From Candidatus Riflebacteria bacterium HGW-Riflebacteria-2 (GTDB lineage Bacteria > Muiribacteriota > Ozemobacteria > Ozemobacterales > Ozemobacteraceae), in the NCBI GenBank assembly GCA_002839435.1, contig PGYA01000061.1:1-46723 (forward strand): a stretch of 46,723 nt of DNA, read 5' to 3'. Below the pieces are notes generated by a model. The model was not told the DNA's origin and made no database searches. It saw only the letters and a program-made list of their open reading frames with translations. The position numbers and the translations under genes are program-made. Positions 33,793 to 42,968 of the stretch are shown here, piece by piece. Position 1 is the first letter of the stretch; every line of letters starts with the position of its first letter.

Positions 33793-35064
33793 ATGAAAAA
33801 AATTCTCAAACCCGGACTTCTGGTCGTAGGAGTCGTTTTTGTCCTTTCGGCAGTTTTTGCTGCAATAATGTATTTTCAGGGCAAGACACCTGCCCTGCCT
33901 CACGTCACCCCTTTGCAACAGCAGGAACCATCTACCCGACAAGCCCCCCCGACCAGTGGCACGCCACAGGTTCGGGTAGAGCAGCGTATGGTAGACATAG
34001 CCTTTACCAAGGGCGAGAAAACGATTGAATACAACGAGGTTCCTTTGCTCACCGTAACTTATAAAAATGAGCAACAGGTTGAAGTCGTTGCCGACGGCGA
34101 CAAAATAAAGGAAATAATCGACACCCTGCCTGCACAAGCGTCTGAAAAGCAGCCTGTTCCAGCCAAAATTGCAAAAGAGAAAAGCGGCTTTTCCCGTATT
34201 ATCAGAGGCGAACCGGGCTTTGCTGTCGATAAGGAAAGAACTCTGGCAGCATTTGAAGAAAAAATCAAGGCTGACCACGCGGCCGAAAAATTCGAGATCC
34301 CCCTGGTAATTTACGAGACAGAGGGACAGGAAGGGTTCACGGAACAGGCAAAAAAAATGGGACTCAATCAGCTTATCGCATCTTTCACAACCATACATGA
34401 CGCTGACCACATCAACGACGAAAACCGCAACATCAATCTGCGCGTAGCAGCAGAAAAAATCGACGGCCTGATTATTCCGCCAGGCGGCAAATTCAGCTTT
34501 AACAAAGTCGTCGGGCCACGCACTGAAAAATACGGTTTCAAAAAAGCTGGGGTTATTTCACAGGGCCGGGTCATACCGGGGCTCGGCGGTGGCATTTGCC
34601 AGGTCAGTACTACCCTATACACTGCGGTTCTGATGAGTGGGATGAAAATCGACGAGCGCCACAACCATTCAATCTATGATGGCATAAACTATGCAAAACG
34701 CGGGTTTGACGCGGCAGTGGCCTGGGGCTACAAGGATTTTCGTTTTACCAACAGCCTGGCTATTCCTGTGCTTATCGCCTGCAGTTCAGGCAAAGGTAGC
34801 GTTGAGATCATGATCTATGCGGCACAGAAGCCATTTGACGAGATCAAGCTCGAAGCCAGAAACGAAGTAGAACACCGTTATAAGGTGCAGAAAAAGAACA
34901 ACTCAGCTCTTAAAAAGGGCGAAGTGAAGGTTGTTCACCCCGGTGTTCATGGTTACAGCATTGAAGCGTTCAGATATATTACCCAGAACGGCAAAACCCG
35001 CGAAGAAAAGCTGAGCAAAGACAGATACCTGACCTACAACCGGATAGAGGAATCAAACAATTGA
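33793..35064 (+). CDS. VanW/YoaR-like protein, membrane-anchored
   Basis: The 423-residue protein has an N-terminal membrane anchor (about 6-28) and a proline-rich linker (about 35-60). A middle region with a possible peptidoglycan-binding-like fold follows (about 60-190). A VanW domain lies at about 200-345: INLRVAAEKIDGLIIPPGGKFSFN, GGGICQVSTTLYTAVL and HNHSIYDGINYA. A short C-terminal region (about 360-423) resembles a G5-like strand pair. VanW-type proteins are envelope proteins of uncertain function, linked by name to vancomycin resistance operons but not shown to resist it. ATG 33793 with GGAG upstream is preferred over the TTG at 33787. It is in the middle of the der-lepA operon. Confidence 0.82.
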   Translation: MKKILKPGLLVVGVVFVLSAVFAAIMYFQGKTPALPHVTPLQQQEPSTRQAPPTSGTPQVRVEQRMVDIAFTKGEKTIEYNEVPLLTVTYKNEQQVEVVADGDKIKEIIDTLPAQASEKQPVPAKIAKEKSGFSRIIRGEPGFAVDKERTLAAFEEKIKADHAAEKFEIPLVIYETEGQEGFTEQAKKMGLNQLIASFTTIHDADHINDENRNINLRVAAEKIDGLIIPPGGKFSFNKVVGPRTEKYGFKKAGVISQGRVIPGLGGGICQVSTTLYTAVLMSGMKIDERHNHSIYDGINYAKRGFDAAVAWGYKDFRFTNSLAIPVLIACSSGKGSVEIMIYAAQKPFDEIKLEARNEVEHRYKVQKKNNSALKKGEVKVVHPGVHGYSIEAFRYITQNGKTREEKLSKDRYLTYNRIEESNN

Positions 35065-36461
35065 TCAACAGCTTGCGCATTAAACTTCTTTTACTGTTAT
35101 TACTGCTGTTATGCCTGCCTGATCTCGGCGCCCAGACCTATCTTGATTTTTCGGTTTACAATACAAAGGGCTTCGAGGGAAAGGGCCCGCTTGAGTTCTC
35201 GAGCCCTGAGGATATCGTAATTACCAGAGAGGGCCTGATCATCCTGGCCGATCATCGCAATAATCGCCTGCAAATTTTGAGCAGTGAAGGCGAATTTGTT
35301 GGCGCCATCCCCAATACAGCCAAAATAGATGAAAGCAAACTTGACGCGGTAGCCCTGGAAGCCCGCCAACAAAACCTTGCAGAGCTGACCAGGCTTTTCA
35401 AGAAGCCGGTCGGCCTGGCGCTGGATGCTCAGGGACGTCTCTACGTAACCATGATGGAAACGGACAAAATCGCCATCATCGACCCACGCAACGGGATGTT
35501 GACAGGCACCTTATGTAAGTCGGGCAAGGGGCAGGGCGAACTCTACGCGCCGATGGATATAGATATCAGCCATAACGGACATATAGCCGTGGCCGAGTGG
35601 CGCAATCGTCGCGTTCAGATTCTGAACGACCAAGGAAAATGCCTTAAAGAGCTTATCTATCAGGAAGAAACCAAAAGAGGCAGCATGGCAGCGGTGGCCC
35701 CACGCGGCGTGCACTGGACCAGCGAGGGAAAACTTGTGGTATCTTACCCGCTGTTCAACCAGGTTGTGTGCTGGAACCCGGCCGACGGGCAGGTTCTCTG
35801 GCGCTATGGCGGCAGCAAGGGCAGCGACAAGGGCATGCTCAATAATCCATCGTTTATAACTGCCTCGCTCAACAACAACCTGCTGATAGCTGATACCCTC
35901 AACCACCGCATCGTCGAAATCACCAACGACGGCAAATACTTTGAACATCATGGCCGCCGCGGTTCTAAGCCAGGCGCATTGCTGAGTCCACGGGGCATAG
36001 CCCTGAGCCGTGACGAAATACTGGTGATCTCTGATCAGGGCAACAACCGGATACACTTTTTCCAACCTGGCCAGACAACGCTCATGCTGCGCGAAATAAA
36101 ACAGCTGGCGCTCAAAGACGAGTGGGAAAGCGCCATGCCTCGCATAGAACAGATTCTTTACCTTTCGCCAAACAACCCGGAAGCTCATGAATTGATGGTT
36201 AACGCCCTGTATTTTTTCGGCAACCGCGCCTTCAACGAGGGTGACTATGACAGAGCCGAAGAATATTATCGCCGAATTCTGCGCTATCGCCCTGAAGACC
36301 CGAATATTCCGCAAAAACTCGATGCCATTTTCTGGGCGGCAAATCAAAGCTTGATTGCCAGCATAGTTTTTGGCATCATAGCAACCATAGCCGGTCTGAT
36401 TCTTATCTGGGTCTTGAAGACCCTCATTTCCCGCTTTATTTTCACACAATCCCAGGAGTAA
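35061..36461 (+). CDS. NHL-repeat beta-propeller protein with TPR and C-terminal membrane segment
   Basis: This 466-residue protein starts at TTG 35061, overlapping the upstream stop as TTGA. It has a signal peptide (about 8-22, leucine-rich), then six or so NHL repeats (about 35-340) with D-x-x-N-x-R motifs such as ADHRNNRLQIL, AEWRNRRVQIL, ADTLNHRIVEI and SDQGNNRIHFF. A TPR pair (about 350-420) and a C-terminal membrane segment (about 432-456) follow. The propeller is thus placed outside the membrane. A partner is not evident; location between vanW-like and lepA suggests a conserved envelope cluster. Confidence 0.83.
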   Translation: MINSLRIKLLLLLLLLLCLPDLGAQTYLDFSVYNTKGFEGKGPLEFSSPEDIVITREGLIILADHRNNRLQILSSEGEFVGAIPNTAKIDESKLDAVALEARQQNLAELTRLFKKPVGLALDAQGRLYVTMMETDKIAIIDPRNGMLTGTLCKSGKGQGELYAPMDIDISHNGHIAVAEWRNRRVQILNDQGKCLKELIYQEETKRGSMAAVAPRGVHWTSEGKLVVSYPLFNQVVCWNPADGQVLWRYGGSKGSDKGMLNNPSFITASLNNNLLIADTLNHRIVEITNDGKYFEHHGRRGSKPGALLSPRGIALSRDEILVISDQGNNRIHFFQPGQTTLMLREIKQLALKDEWESAMPRIEQILYLSPNNPEAHELMVNALYFFGNRAFNEGDYDRAEEYYRRILRYRPEDPNIPQKLDAIFWAANQSLIASIVFGIIATIAGLILIWVLKTLISRFIFTQSQE

Positions 36462-36465
36462 CCCC

Positions 36466-38265
36466 TTGTCACTGAATAAAATACGCAACTTCTGTATCAT
36501 TGCACATATCGACCACGGCAAATCAACTCTCGCTGACCGTCTGATCGAAACAACAGCTACTGTCAGCAAACGGGAAATGAAAGAGCAGTTGCTCGATTCG
36601 ATGGATCTCGAGCGCGAACGCGGCATTACCATCAAGGCTCAGGCTGTGCGCATGCTTTACCAGAGCAAAAGTGGAACTGAGTATACGCTTAACCTTATCG
36701 ATACTCCTGGCCACGTTGATTTTTCCTATGAGGTGTCGCGCTCTATAGCCGCCTGCGAAGGTGCTCTGCTGGTGGTCGATGCCAGTCAGGGCGTCGAAGC
36801 CCAGACTATGGCCAACGCCACCCTGGCAATCGCCCACGATCTCGAAATCATACCGGTCATCAACAAAATCGATCTGCCCGCCGCCGACCCCGACAAAGTC
36901 AAGGAAGAAATCGAAAACCTGATTGGCGTCGATTGCTCTAACGCCCTGCTGGTGTCTGCCAAAGAAGGCCTCGGCGTACCAGAACTCCTCGAAGCCATTG
37001 TCGAAAGAGTGCCGCCGCCCCGGGGTGAAATAGCACAACCACTGCGCGCTCTGGTCTTTGACGCCAATTATGATTCCTACAAGGGCGTAATCGTCTACTG
37101 CCGTGTGGTTGACGGCAAGCTTAAGGCAAAAGACCGCATCAAATTTCTGGCTGCCGAAACAATATTTGAAGTCATTGAAACTGGCGTGTTTACGCCAAAA
37201 CCCTTGGTCGTCGATGAAATCGACACCGGCCAGGTCGGCTTTTTTCATGCCACCATCAAGGATATGGGCAAGGTGCAGATCGGCGATACCATTGTGCTCG
37301 AAAAATCCGCCAACATCCAACCCATTCCAGGTTTTCAGAAAGCCAAACAGATGGTGTTCTGCGGTCTTTATCCGGTCGAAACCAACCAGTTCAATGAGTT
37401 GCGCAACGCCATAGAAAAACTTACCCTGAATGACAGCAGTCTTTCATACTTTCCTGAAAACTCGCTCGCACTCGGCTTCGGCTTCAGATGTGGCTTTCTT
37501 GGCCTACTGCACATGGAAATCATTCAGGAGCGTCTCGAACGCGAATATGACCTCGACCTCGTAACAACCGCGCCCAACGTTATTTATGAAGTGCTGCTCA
37601 ATGATGGCACCGCATTCGAAATAGATTCCCCGGCAAAACTGCCTGATCCAACAAAGCTCGCCGAAATTCGCGAACCCTTCGTTCACGCCACCATTTTCAT
37701 GCCGAAAGATTATATCGGCACTATCATGGAACTGGGTCAGGAGCGCCGGGGTATCATGAAAAATATGGAATTCATCTCTGAGCAGCGGGTTTCGCTGTCA
37801 TTCGACCTGCCACTCTCAGAGATTATCGTTGATTTCTACGATAAACTCAAAAGCCGCACCCGAGGTTACGCTTCACTTGACTACGAGCACATCGGCTATC
37901 GCGCCGGCGATATCGCGCGTGTCGATATCCTGGTGAACAGTGAGCGCGTCGATGCCCTTTCTTTCCTGTGCCACCGTGACCGCGCCGAATTCCGTGGACG
38001 CGCCGTCATCGGCAAACTGCGCAAGCTCATTCCTCGCCATCAGTTTCAGATACCACTACAGGCCACTGTCGGTGCCAAGGTCATCGCCCGCGAAAATATT
38101 TCGGCCCTGCGCAAAGACGTTACTGCCAAGTGTTATGGCGGTGATATCTCGCGCAAGCGCAAGCTGCTCGAAAAGCAGAAAGAGGGCAAAAAACGCATGA
38201 AGATGGTCGGCAACGTAGAGATTCCGCAAAAGGCCTTCATGGCCATCCTGCGCCCGGAAGACTGA
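36466..38265 (+). CDS. lepA: Elongation factor 4 (LepA)
   Basis: The 599-residue translational GTPase acts on stalled or assembling ribosomes. The start is TTG 36466 with AGGAG 7 bases upstream, giving MSLNKIRNFCIIAHIDHGKS. G1 is AHIDHGKST, G3 is DTPGHVDF and G4 is NKID. EF-G-like domains follow, and the C-terminal LepA-specific domain is clear (TAKCYGGDISRKRKLLEKQK and VEIPQKAFMAIL). Length and layout are standard. It ends 6 bases from the convergent HEAT gene and closes the operon. Confidence 0.97.
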   Translation: MSLNKIRNFCIIAHIDHGKSTLADRLIETTATVSKREMKEQLLDSMDLERERGITIKAQAVRMLYQSKSGTEYTLNLIDTPGHVDFSYEVSRSIAACEGALLVVDASQGVEAQTMANATLAIAHDLEIIPVINKIDLPAADPDKVKEEIENLIGVDCSNALLVSAKEGLGVPELLEAIVERVPPPRGEIAQPLRALVFDANYDSYKGVIVYCRVVDGKLKAKDRIKFLAAETIFEVIETGVFTPKPLVVDEIDTGQVGFFHATIKDMGKVQIGDTIVLEKSANIQPIPGFQKAKQMVFCGLYPVETNQFNELRNAIEKLTLNDSSLSYFPENSLALGFGFRCGFLGLLHMEIIQERLEREYDLDLVTTAPNVIYEVLLNDGTAFEIDSPAKLPDPTKLAEIREPFVHATIFMPKDYIGTIMELGQERRGIMKNMEFISEQRVSLSFDLPLSEIIVDFYDKLKSRTRGYASLDYEHIGYRAGDIARVDILVNSERVDALSFLCHRDRAEFRGRAVIGKLRKLIPRHQFQIPLQATVGAKVIARENISALRKDVTAKCYGGDISRKRKLLEKQKEGKKRMKMVGNVEIPQKAFMAILRPED

Positions 38266-38271
38266 AACGGC

Positions 38272-40131
38272 TTAATTGGAGCGGCGCTCAAGCGCAAGTT
38301 TGGCGGCCCGGCGGATGTTCTTTGACTTGTCATCGGTCATCATCCGCTGCAGGCACTCAAGCGCCATAACTTCGGTAGAGGGTGCCAGAGCCTTTACCAC
38401 CGCATAGCGAACCTCTTCTGACCTGTCCTTCTCAAGGGCAACGACTTGCCAGAGAGCGCCAAAATCAGAGATTCGACCTAATGCCGAGACAACCGACGCC
38501 CTGACGAATTCGTTTTTATCCTTAACAGCTCCGGACAATATATCAACGGCTTCCTGTAGTTTGAAATCACCCAGAGTATTGGCCGCACTGCCCCTGATGT
38601 TGGCGCTGGAGTCATGTAGTTTCTTTGCGAGCTTCTCAAGATTGGCTGCAACGCCACGCGCGGCACCCATGCTGACCACTGGTTCCCTGGTCGGCATAGC
38701 CAGTCCGGCCGGAGAATTGGCAACTTCCTGCATCAACGCCACCAGTTCGTTATCGAGGCGCTTGGCGGCTTCGATGAGATCTTCTATGATATCGCTGTTT
38801 TCAGTGCCGGCAAGAGCGAGCGAAGTGCGGTAAGCGATATCTGAATCATTGTGTTTAAGATAGCCACGTAAAATTTTTACCGCTCTGTCATCTTTGATGT
38901 TGGCCAGTATCTCAACAGCAAGCAGAATCATTGAGCGATCCGACTTTTCGAGCCTTCTGGCGAGTTCAGCATGAACGTCATCCGGATTAAAACTGGCTAT
39001 CGCCTTGGCGGCAGAAAACCGCACCGCTTCGCTGTCATCATCTGCACAGCTGAATAGAGCATCGAGAGCCGACGGCTCTCCGGTAGTACCTAAGGCATAA
39101 GCGACCGAAGATCTGACATAACGGTCAGGATCGTTCAACCGTTCGATCAGAGCCATAACGACCCGGTCGTCTTTGCGACCGCTCAAAGCTGCTGCTGCCG
39201 AGTATCTTACCGCCACATTATCGTCTTTAAGCGCCTGTAAAAGCGAATCCACTGATTTTTCGTTCTGCATACCGCCTAAGGCCTCAGCTGCCATAAAGCG
39301 CACCGACTCAACCTCAAACTGATTACCGAGAGCTTCGATAAGTGGCTCAACCAGTTCTTCATGATCAAGCCCGATAGCCGCCTTGGCTGCCATCTGACGC
39401 ATCTGCTGGCTGTTATCTTTAAGCCCCTTGACGACAAGTTCCTTACGCGGGATTGGCGAGCCATCCGGCTGAAAATAGTCCTTGGGCAGCTGGTCGATCT
39501 TGAAAACTACCATTTCCTTAAAATTATAGGGATTCTGGTGCGAAACCACAGCAAGCGCCGTTTCCGAAGAAATTTCGGCGACCGTTCTTTCATCGAGACG
39601 ATCGGCAATATCTTTCATCAGCTGAATATCACTGCGTCGTGAAATTTCAAGAAGAGGCTCGATAGCACGTGAGTCGCCTATGGCGCCCAGGCTCTCGGCA
39701 GCCGCAGTAACGATATCCTGATCGGGTTCATACAGAATCTCGATCAATGAAGTGACTGCCTGAACATTTTTCTCTTCTCCAGCCAGCCTGATAGCTGAAA
39801 GTCTTTTCTCTAACGGGGCAGAAAAAGTTTTGATCAATATTATTGGATCGGTGATCTCAGGTTGGGCAGGTGGCGCTTCCGACCTGACGGCAGCTGCATT
39901 CTCTTTTTCCGGGGTAGCTGTTCCGGCCACATCAGTCTCAGCTGACGATGGCGTAAATGATGTGCTGCGCGTCTCCGCGACTGGTCCCCGCACACCAGCG
40001 GTCTGCGGCTGCTTTATAGCGGCATCAGCGACCTGATCCGCCGACTGCCGGCGCCACAACCAGATTCTGATCACGACAACCGCAGCCAGCAGTATCAAAC
40101 CGCCCAGCATAATGTAATCTAGGTAATTCAT
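38272..40131 (-). CDS. Membrane-anchored HEAT-repeat protein
   Basis: The 619-residue protein has an N-terminal membrane segment (about residues 8-24) and a low-complexity linker rich in Ala/Thr/Glu (about 35-90). About a dozen HEAT/PBS-lyase-like repeats follow (about 95-615). Typical units are EDKNVAVRYSAAAALSGRKD-like, VRSSVAYALGTTG and VRFSAAKAIASF; the last units include VRASVVSALGRISDF and VRYAVVKALAPST. Such alpha-solenoids bind proteins; no enzymatic motif is seen. The start at ATG 40131 has no strong Shine-Dalgarno. It converges on lepA with no terminator between. Confidence 0.85.
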   Translation of the reverse strand: MNYLDYIMLGGLILLAAVVVIRIWLWRRQSADQVADAAIKQPQTAGVRGPVAETRSTSFTPSSAETDVAGTATPEKENAAAVRSEAPPAQPEITDPIILIKTFSAPLEKRLSAIRLAGEEKNVQAVTSLIEILYEPDQDIVTAAAESLGAIGDSRAIEPLLEISRRSDIQLMKDIADRLDERTVAEISSETALAVVSHQNPYNFKEMVVFKIDQLPKDYFQPDGSPIPRKELVVKGLKDNSQQMRQMAAKAAIGLDHEELVEPLIEALGNQFEVESVRFMAAEALGGMQNEKSVDSLLQALKDDNVAVRYSAAAALSGRKDDRVVMALIERLNDPDRYVRSSVAYALGTTGEPSALDALFSCADDDSEAVRFSAAKAIASFNPDDVHAELARRLEKSDRSMILLAVEILANIKDDRAVKILRGYLKHNDSDIAYRTSLALAGTENSDIIEDLIEAAKRLDNELVALMQEVANSPAGLAMPTREPVVSMGAARGVAANLEKLAKKLHDSSANIRGSAANTLGDFKLQEAVDILSGAVKDKNEFVRASVVSALGRISDFGALWQVVALEKDRSEEVRYAVVKALAPSTEVMALECLQRMMTDDKSKNIRRAAKLALERRSN

Positions 40132-40279
40132 CGGAATCTGCTATCGACTGAGGCTTGTTAAATCTTTACCCTGTCCGACTAAATTTTGCAATTTGTCAGA
40201 AATTAACATAGCATAGCTGCATGAAAAAATTCACGAATCATTGCGCCAGTCATTTGCACATCAGACAAACGGAGAATTC

Positions 40280-40852
40280 ATGAGGCAAATTGGCGATGTA
40301 CTCATATCTGATGAGGTCTGGCAGAAAAGATTTGCCTGCGATCTGACAAGATGCCTTGGTCGCTGCTGCATGTATGGCGATCTTGGCGCGCCCATCAGCG
40401 AAGAAGAAGAACAGAAAATAAAGACAGTGCTCGATGACATAAAACCGAAGTTGTCACGACAAAACCAGGCTTTTGTCGATGCCGGAATCAGTGAAACCTA
40501 CAAAGGTGCCCTGCACATTCGCGAAATACGTGCCAATAACCCCTGCCCCCTTTCGTTTACCGACGAAGACGGCATTATTCTATGTTCGCTGCATAGTCTG
40601 GCCCTCGAAAAATCACTGCCATTACTTGATGTTAAGCCATTATGGTGTTCTTTGTTTCCGATTATGCTCCAGAAGCTCGATGATTGCTGGGCAATAAACT
40701 GCTACATCCCGGATTTTTGCCGTTCTCAGGCTGATCCGCCGCCCCTGCTGCTAAGTTTTGCCGATCTGCTGGAAAACTTTTTTGGCAGAGAATGGATAGA
40801 ACTGGTAAAGAGGGAATATGAGCTTGAAGCCAGTCAGGAGAAACTCAAATGA
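40280..40852 (+). CDS. DUF3109 family cysteine-cluster protein
   Basis: The 190-residue cytoplasmic protein resembles DUF3109, related to the YkgJ CxxC-cluster group. Cysteines that may hold a metal cluster are spread through it: C-x5-C-x3-CC in FACDLTRCLGRCCMYG near residue 20, then CPLSF, CSLH, WCSLFP, and C-YIPDFC. ATG 40280 with GGAGA 6 bases upstream is preferred over an in-frame TTG at 40241. It overlaps the next gene by 4 bases (ATGA). Confidence 0.8.
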   Translation: MRQIGDVLISDEVWQKRFACDLTRCLGRCCMYGDLGAPISEEEEQKIKTVLDDIKPKLSRQNQAFVDAGISETYKGALHIREIRANNPCPLSFTDEDGIILCSLHSLALEKSLPLLDVKPLWCSLFPIMLQKLDDCWAINCYIPDFCRSQADPPPLLLSFADLLENFFGREWIELVKREYELEASQEKLK

Positions 40853-41373
40853 GCCTCAAAGATGTTTTTGCAAGAATGTTCGGCCAGAACCCTGAAAAAA
40901 AAATCAAAAAGCTCCTCGGACAGATTGAACTGGCTCTGGCTGATCTGCAGCTCAGAGTAGCCGACTGTGTAGCTCACAGCAGCGGTTATCAGAAACAGAT
41001 CGAGCGGGATAAAGCTTTATTAGCGAACACTGCCAGCGAAAAAGAAACGGAACGTGAAAATATCGAAGCCCGTGTTGCTGCTCTGGCATCTTCGCTGCAG
41101 GCAGAACGCCAGGCCGAAGAACGACTGCGGCAGATTTATGAAGATCTCAAGAACCGACGACATTTACTTGAACTGTCTTATCAGCAAAGCATCAGCCGAA
41201 TGCGCAATGCCGAGCTCAAAAACATGCTCTCAGAACTTTATCAGGATTATGGCAATGAAATGCAACTCAACAAGTATCTTGAGAAATTCAGCGAAGACAG
41301 CTTCAAGATAGAGTTCACCGCGGACTGCCGGCTCAAAATCGAAATGATGCTCGACAAAGCTAACAAATCATAA
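40849..41373 (+). CDS. Coiled-coil protein, unknown function
   Basis: I do not recognise a family for this 174-residue protein. It begins MSLKDVFARMFG followed by a lysine stretch (EKKIKKLLGQ), then a long helical coiled coil (about 20-130) rich in E, R and A. A compact end lies at about 145-174 (KFSEDSFKIEFTADCRLKIEMML). The layout recalls PspA/VIPP1-type proteins (an amphipathic start then coiled coil), but it is shorter and the match is only by layout. It is translationally coupled to the DUF3109 gene. Confidence 0.62.
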   Translation: MSLKDVFARMFGQNPEKKIKKLLGQIELALADLQLRVADCVAHSSGYQKQIERDKALLANTASEKETERENIEARVAALASSLQAERQAEERLRQIYEDLKNRRHLLELSYQQSISRMRNAELKNMLSELYQDYGNEMQLNKYLEKFSEDSFKIEFTADCRLKIEMMLDKANKS

Positions 41374-41381
41374 AACCGGCA

Positions 41382-41921
41382 TCAGTAAAAATACTCTCTC
41401 CAGGTGCCGCGATTAGGTTTTGAATAAGAAGGCATTGGATCGGCGCCGTTTTTTTCACCAAACTTGAGTTCGTCGTAGCGGTTGAAATACTCTTTGGCGA
41501 CCTCGCGCTGATCCATCTTCATCAGGATCTCGCCAGCGCGGGCATATAGCTCGGGGTTCTCACTGTTAGAGCTTATCAGATCACGAACAAGCCAGAAAGC
41601 CTCTTCAAAATATCCCTTGCTGACAAGCAGCCGCGTCAGAAACCATTTGGCGTGGCTGTGATCTGGTTTAACCCTGAGAGTGCGACGATATTCCTTGATG
41701 GCTTCGTCTTCCATCTGCAAACTGTAGTAGAGATTGGCAATCTGATAACTCAGCTCAGCATTCTGCGGGTCTTTGGCCCGCATATCCTTGAGGCGGTGAT
41801 AATAGCGTTCGCGGTCTTTTACTATAGTGCCGGTAACGGCCGGATCGCCGCTGTAGAGATTAGGCAGCATAGCTACAGCAACCAGAGCGGCAGCAGTAAA
41901 GGTCAGCAGTTTTTTAAGCAT
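41382..41921 (-). CDS. Secreted TPR protein
   Basis: The 179-residue protein has a signal peptide (about residues 4-22, LLTFTAAALVAVAML). Three TPR-like units follow (about 50-150): AELSYQIANLYYSLQMEDEAIKEYRRTL-like, HAKWFLTRLLVSKGYFEEAFW and ELYARAGEILMKMDQREVAKEYF. A proline/serine-rich tail ends the protein. It is probably a protein-binding adaptor outside the cytoplasm. CGGAG lies about 9 bases before the ATG. It converges on the coiled-coil gene with an 8-base gap. It may be linked to the pilin-like cluster, but a terminator separates them. Confidence 0.75.
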   Translation of the reverse strand: MLKKLLTFTAAALVAVAMLPNLYSGDPAVTGTIVKDRERYYHRLKDMRAKDPQNAELSYQIANLYYSLQMEDEAIKEYRRTLRVKPDHSHAKWFLTRLLVSKGYFEEAFWLVRDLISSNSENPELYARAGEILMKMDQREVAKEYFNRYDELKFGEKNGADPMPSYSKPNRGTWREYFY

Positions 41922-42067
41922 ATTTCTACTCCGCTGCCCTTATCGGAACAACCCTCAAGATTTTTAACCGGTAATACAGCAATTCTCGGTCAAAACTCCA
42001 CATAACCCATCTTCATACGAAGCAGAGCGGCAATCAGAATCATCAAGGCGTGAAGATCATGCCAAAT

Positions 42068-42100
42068 AAAAAAGCCGCCTCATAACGAGGCGGCTTTTTT
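42068..42100. terminator. Bidirectional terminator after the heptad-glycine gene
   Basis: A symmetrical hairpin (AAAAAAGCCGCCT with AGGCGGCTTTTTT, 7-base loop) gives a T run on either strand. It lies 17 bases after the - strand gene at 42117. Confidence 0.93.
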
Positions 42101-42116
42101 ATCGAATATTTCCGGC

Positions 42117-42968
42117 TTAGATGTCTGCTACGCCCTGATCAGCGTCTTCAACAGTGCCTGAACCGTCATCCGGAGCGGCATCATTGGTTTCGGAGGCTCC
42201 GCCTTCGTCACCTTCAGCATCTTTTGCGGCATCTTCATTGAGCTTCTGTTCGTATGCATCAGCTTCTGCGCTACCTTCAGACCAGCCATCCTTAACAGCA
42301 GTGCCGATGTTGCCGAGCATTTCGCCGAAATTGGCGTCGGCGCCCTTTGCCACGTTACCGATCTTTTCGATAGCCTGGCCGACCTTGTCAAGAACGGTAC
42401 CAACCTTAACCAGCAGCTTACCGACAGTGGTAAGAGCTTTGCCTATGGCTGCTGTCCAGGGGATGGCCGAAAGAACCTGACCGATGGCCATAAGTGCCTG
42501 ACCGACAGTCTTGAGCAACTTACCGATCTTCTGCAGCAACTGACCGGCTTTGATCAGTGCCTTCTGAATGCCTGCGGCAACCCCTGCCATCTTGTCAAAT
42601 GCATTTCCGTCGCCGTTGATGGTGTCGCCAATACCCTTAACTTCGTCACCGACACCCTCAGCGTCGTCTTTCACACCAGAAACCTGACCCTTGGCGTCAT
42701 CGAGCTTGGTATTGGCATCTCTGATTTTTCTTTTGGTGCTGCTGCTCATGTACCACTTGGTCTTGGCCTTCTTGGTATTACTCAACTGGTCATCAGCCTT
42801 GTTGGTTTCTGCAACCGCGCTGTCAGCCTGAGTTGAAGATTCATCGAGCGCTTCGCTCTTTACTTCCTGATTCTGCTCCTCAGCTGCCCAGACCGCCATC
42901 TCAAAGAAAATAGGATTTAGCAAAAGAGCCAGACACAGAACCGCCGAAATCAATTTTTGTCGCATCAT
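42117..42968 (-). CDS. Secreted protein with a strict heptad glycine repeat
   Basis: I do not recognise this 283-residue protein. It has a signal peptide (about 5-29, cleavage likely after AVWA), a charged helical region (30-100), and a central amphipathic block. Glycines fall exactly every seven residues: G142, G149, G156, G163, then after IPW a one-residue shift and G176, G183, G190, G197, G204. Each unit reads G-x-x-L/I-x-x-I/V (for example GKLLKTV, GQALMAI, GKLLVKV). This resembles a glycine-zipper helix that could pack in membranes or oligomers. The last 50 residues are acidic (E/D/G rich). GAGGAGGA precedes the ATG pair. It has its own terminator and follows the pilin-like cluster by 81 bases. 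Confidence 0.75.
   Translation of the reverse strand: MMRQKLISAVLCLALLLNPIFFEMAVWAAEEQNQEVKSEALDESSTQADSAVAETNKADDQLSNTKKAKTKWYMSSSTKRKIRDANTKLDDAKGQVSGVKDDAEGVGDEVKGIGDTINGDGNAFDKMAGVAAGIQKALIKAGQLLQKIGKLLKTVGQALMAIGQVLSAIPWTAAIGKALTTVGKLLVKVGTVLDKVGQAIEKIGNVAKGADANFGEMLGNIGTAVKDGWSEGSAEADAYEQKLNEDAAKDAEGDEGGASETNDAAPDDGSGTVEDADQGVADI

Noticed and set aside
35511..36635. 374-codon open frame on - opposite the NHL gene and lepA start
   Set aside because: It is antisense to two well-supported genes, and its length reflects codon bias in the true genes.
36523..37320. 265-codon open frame on - opposite lepA
   Set aside because: Antisense shadow of lepA with no domain or ribosome binding site.
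42010..42068. Short - strand frame with a MILIAALL-like hydrophobic segment
   Set aside because: Only about 17-25 codons, no ribosome binding site, and directly after a terminator; it could be a relic but cannot be supported.
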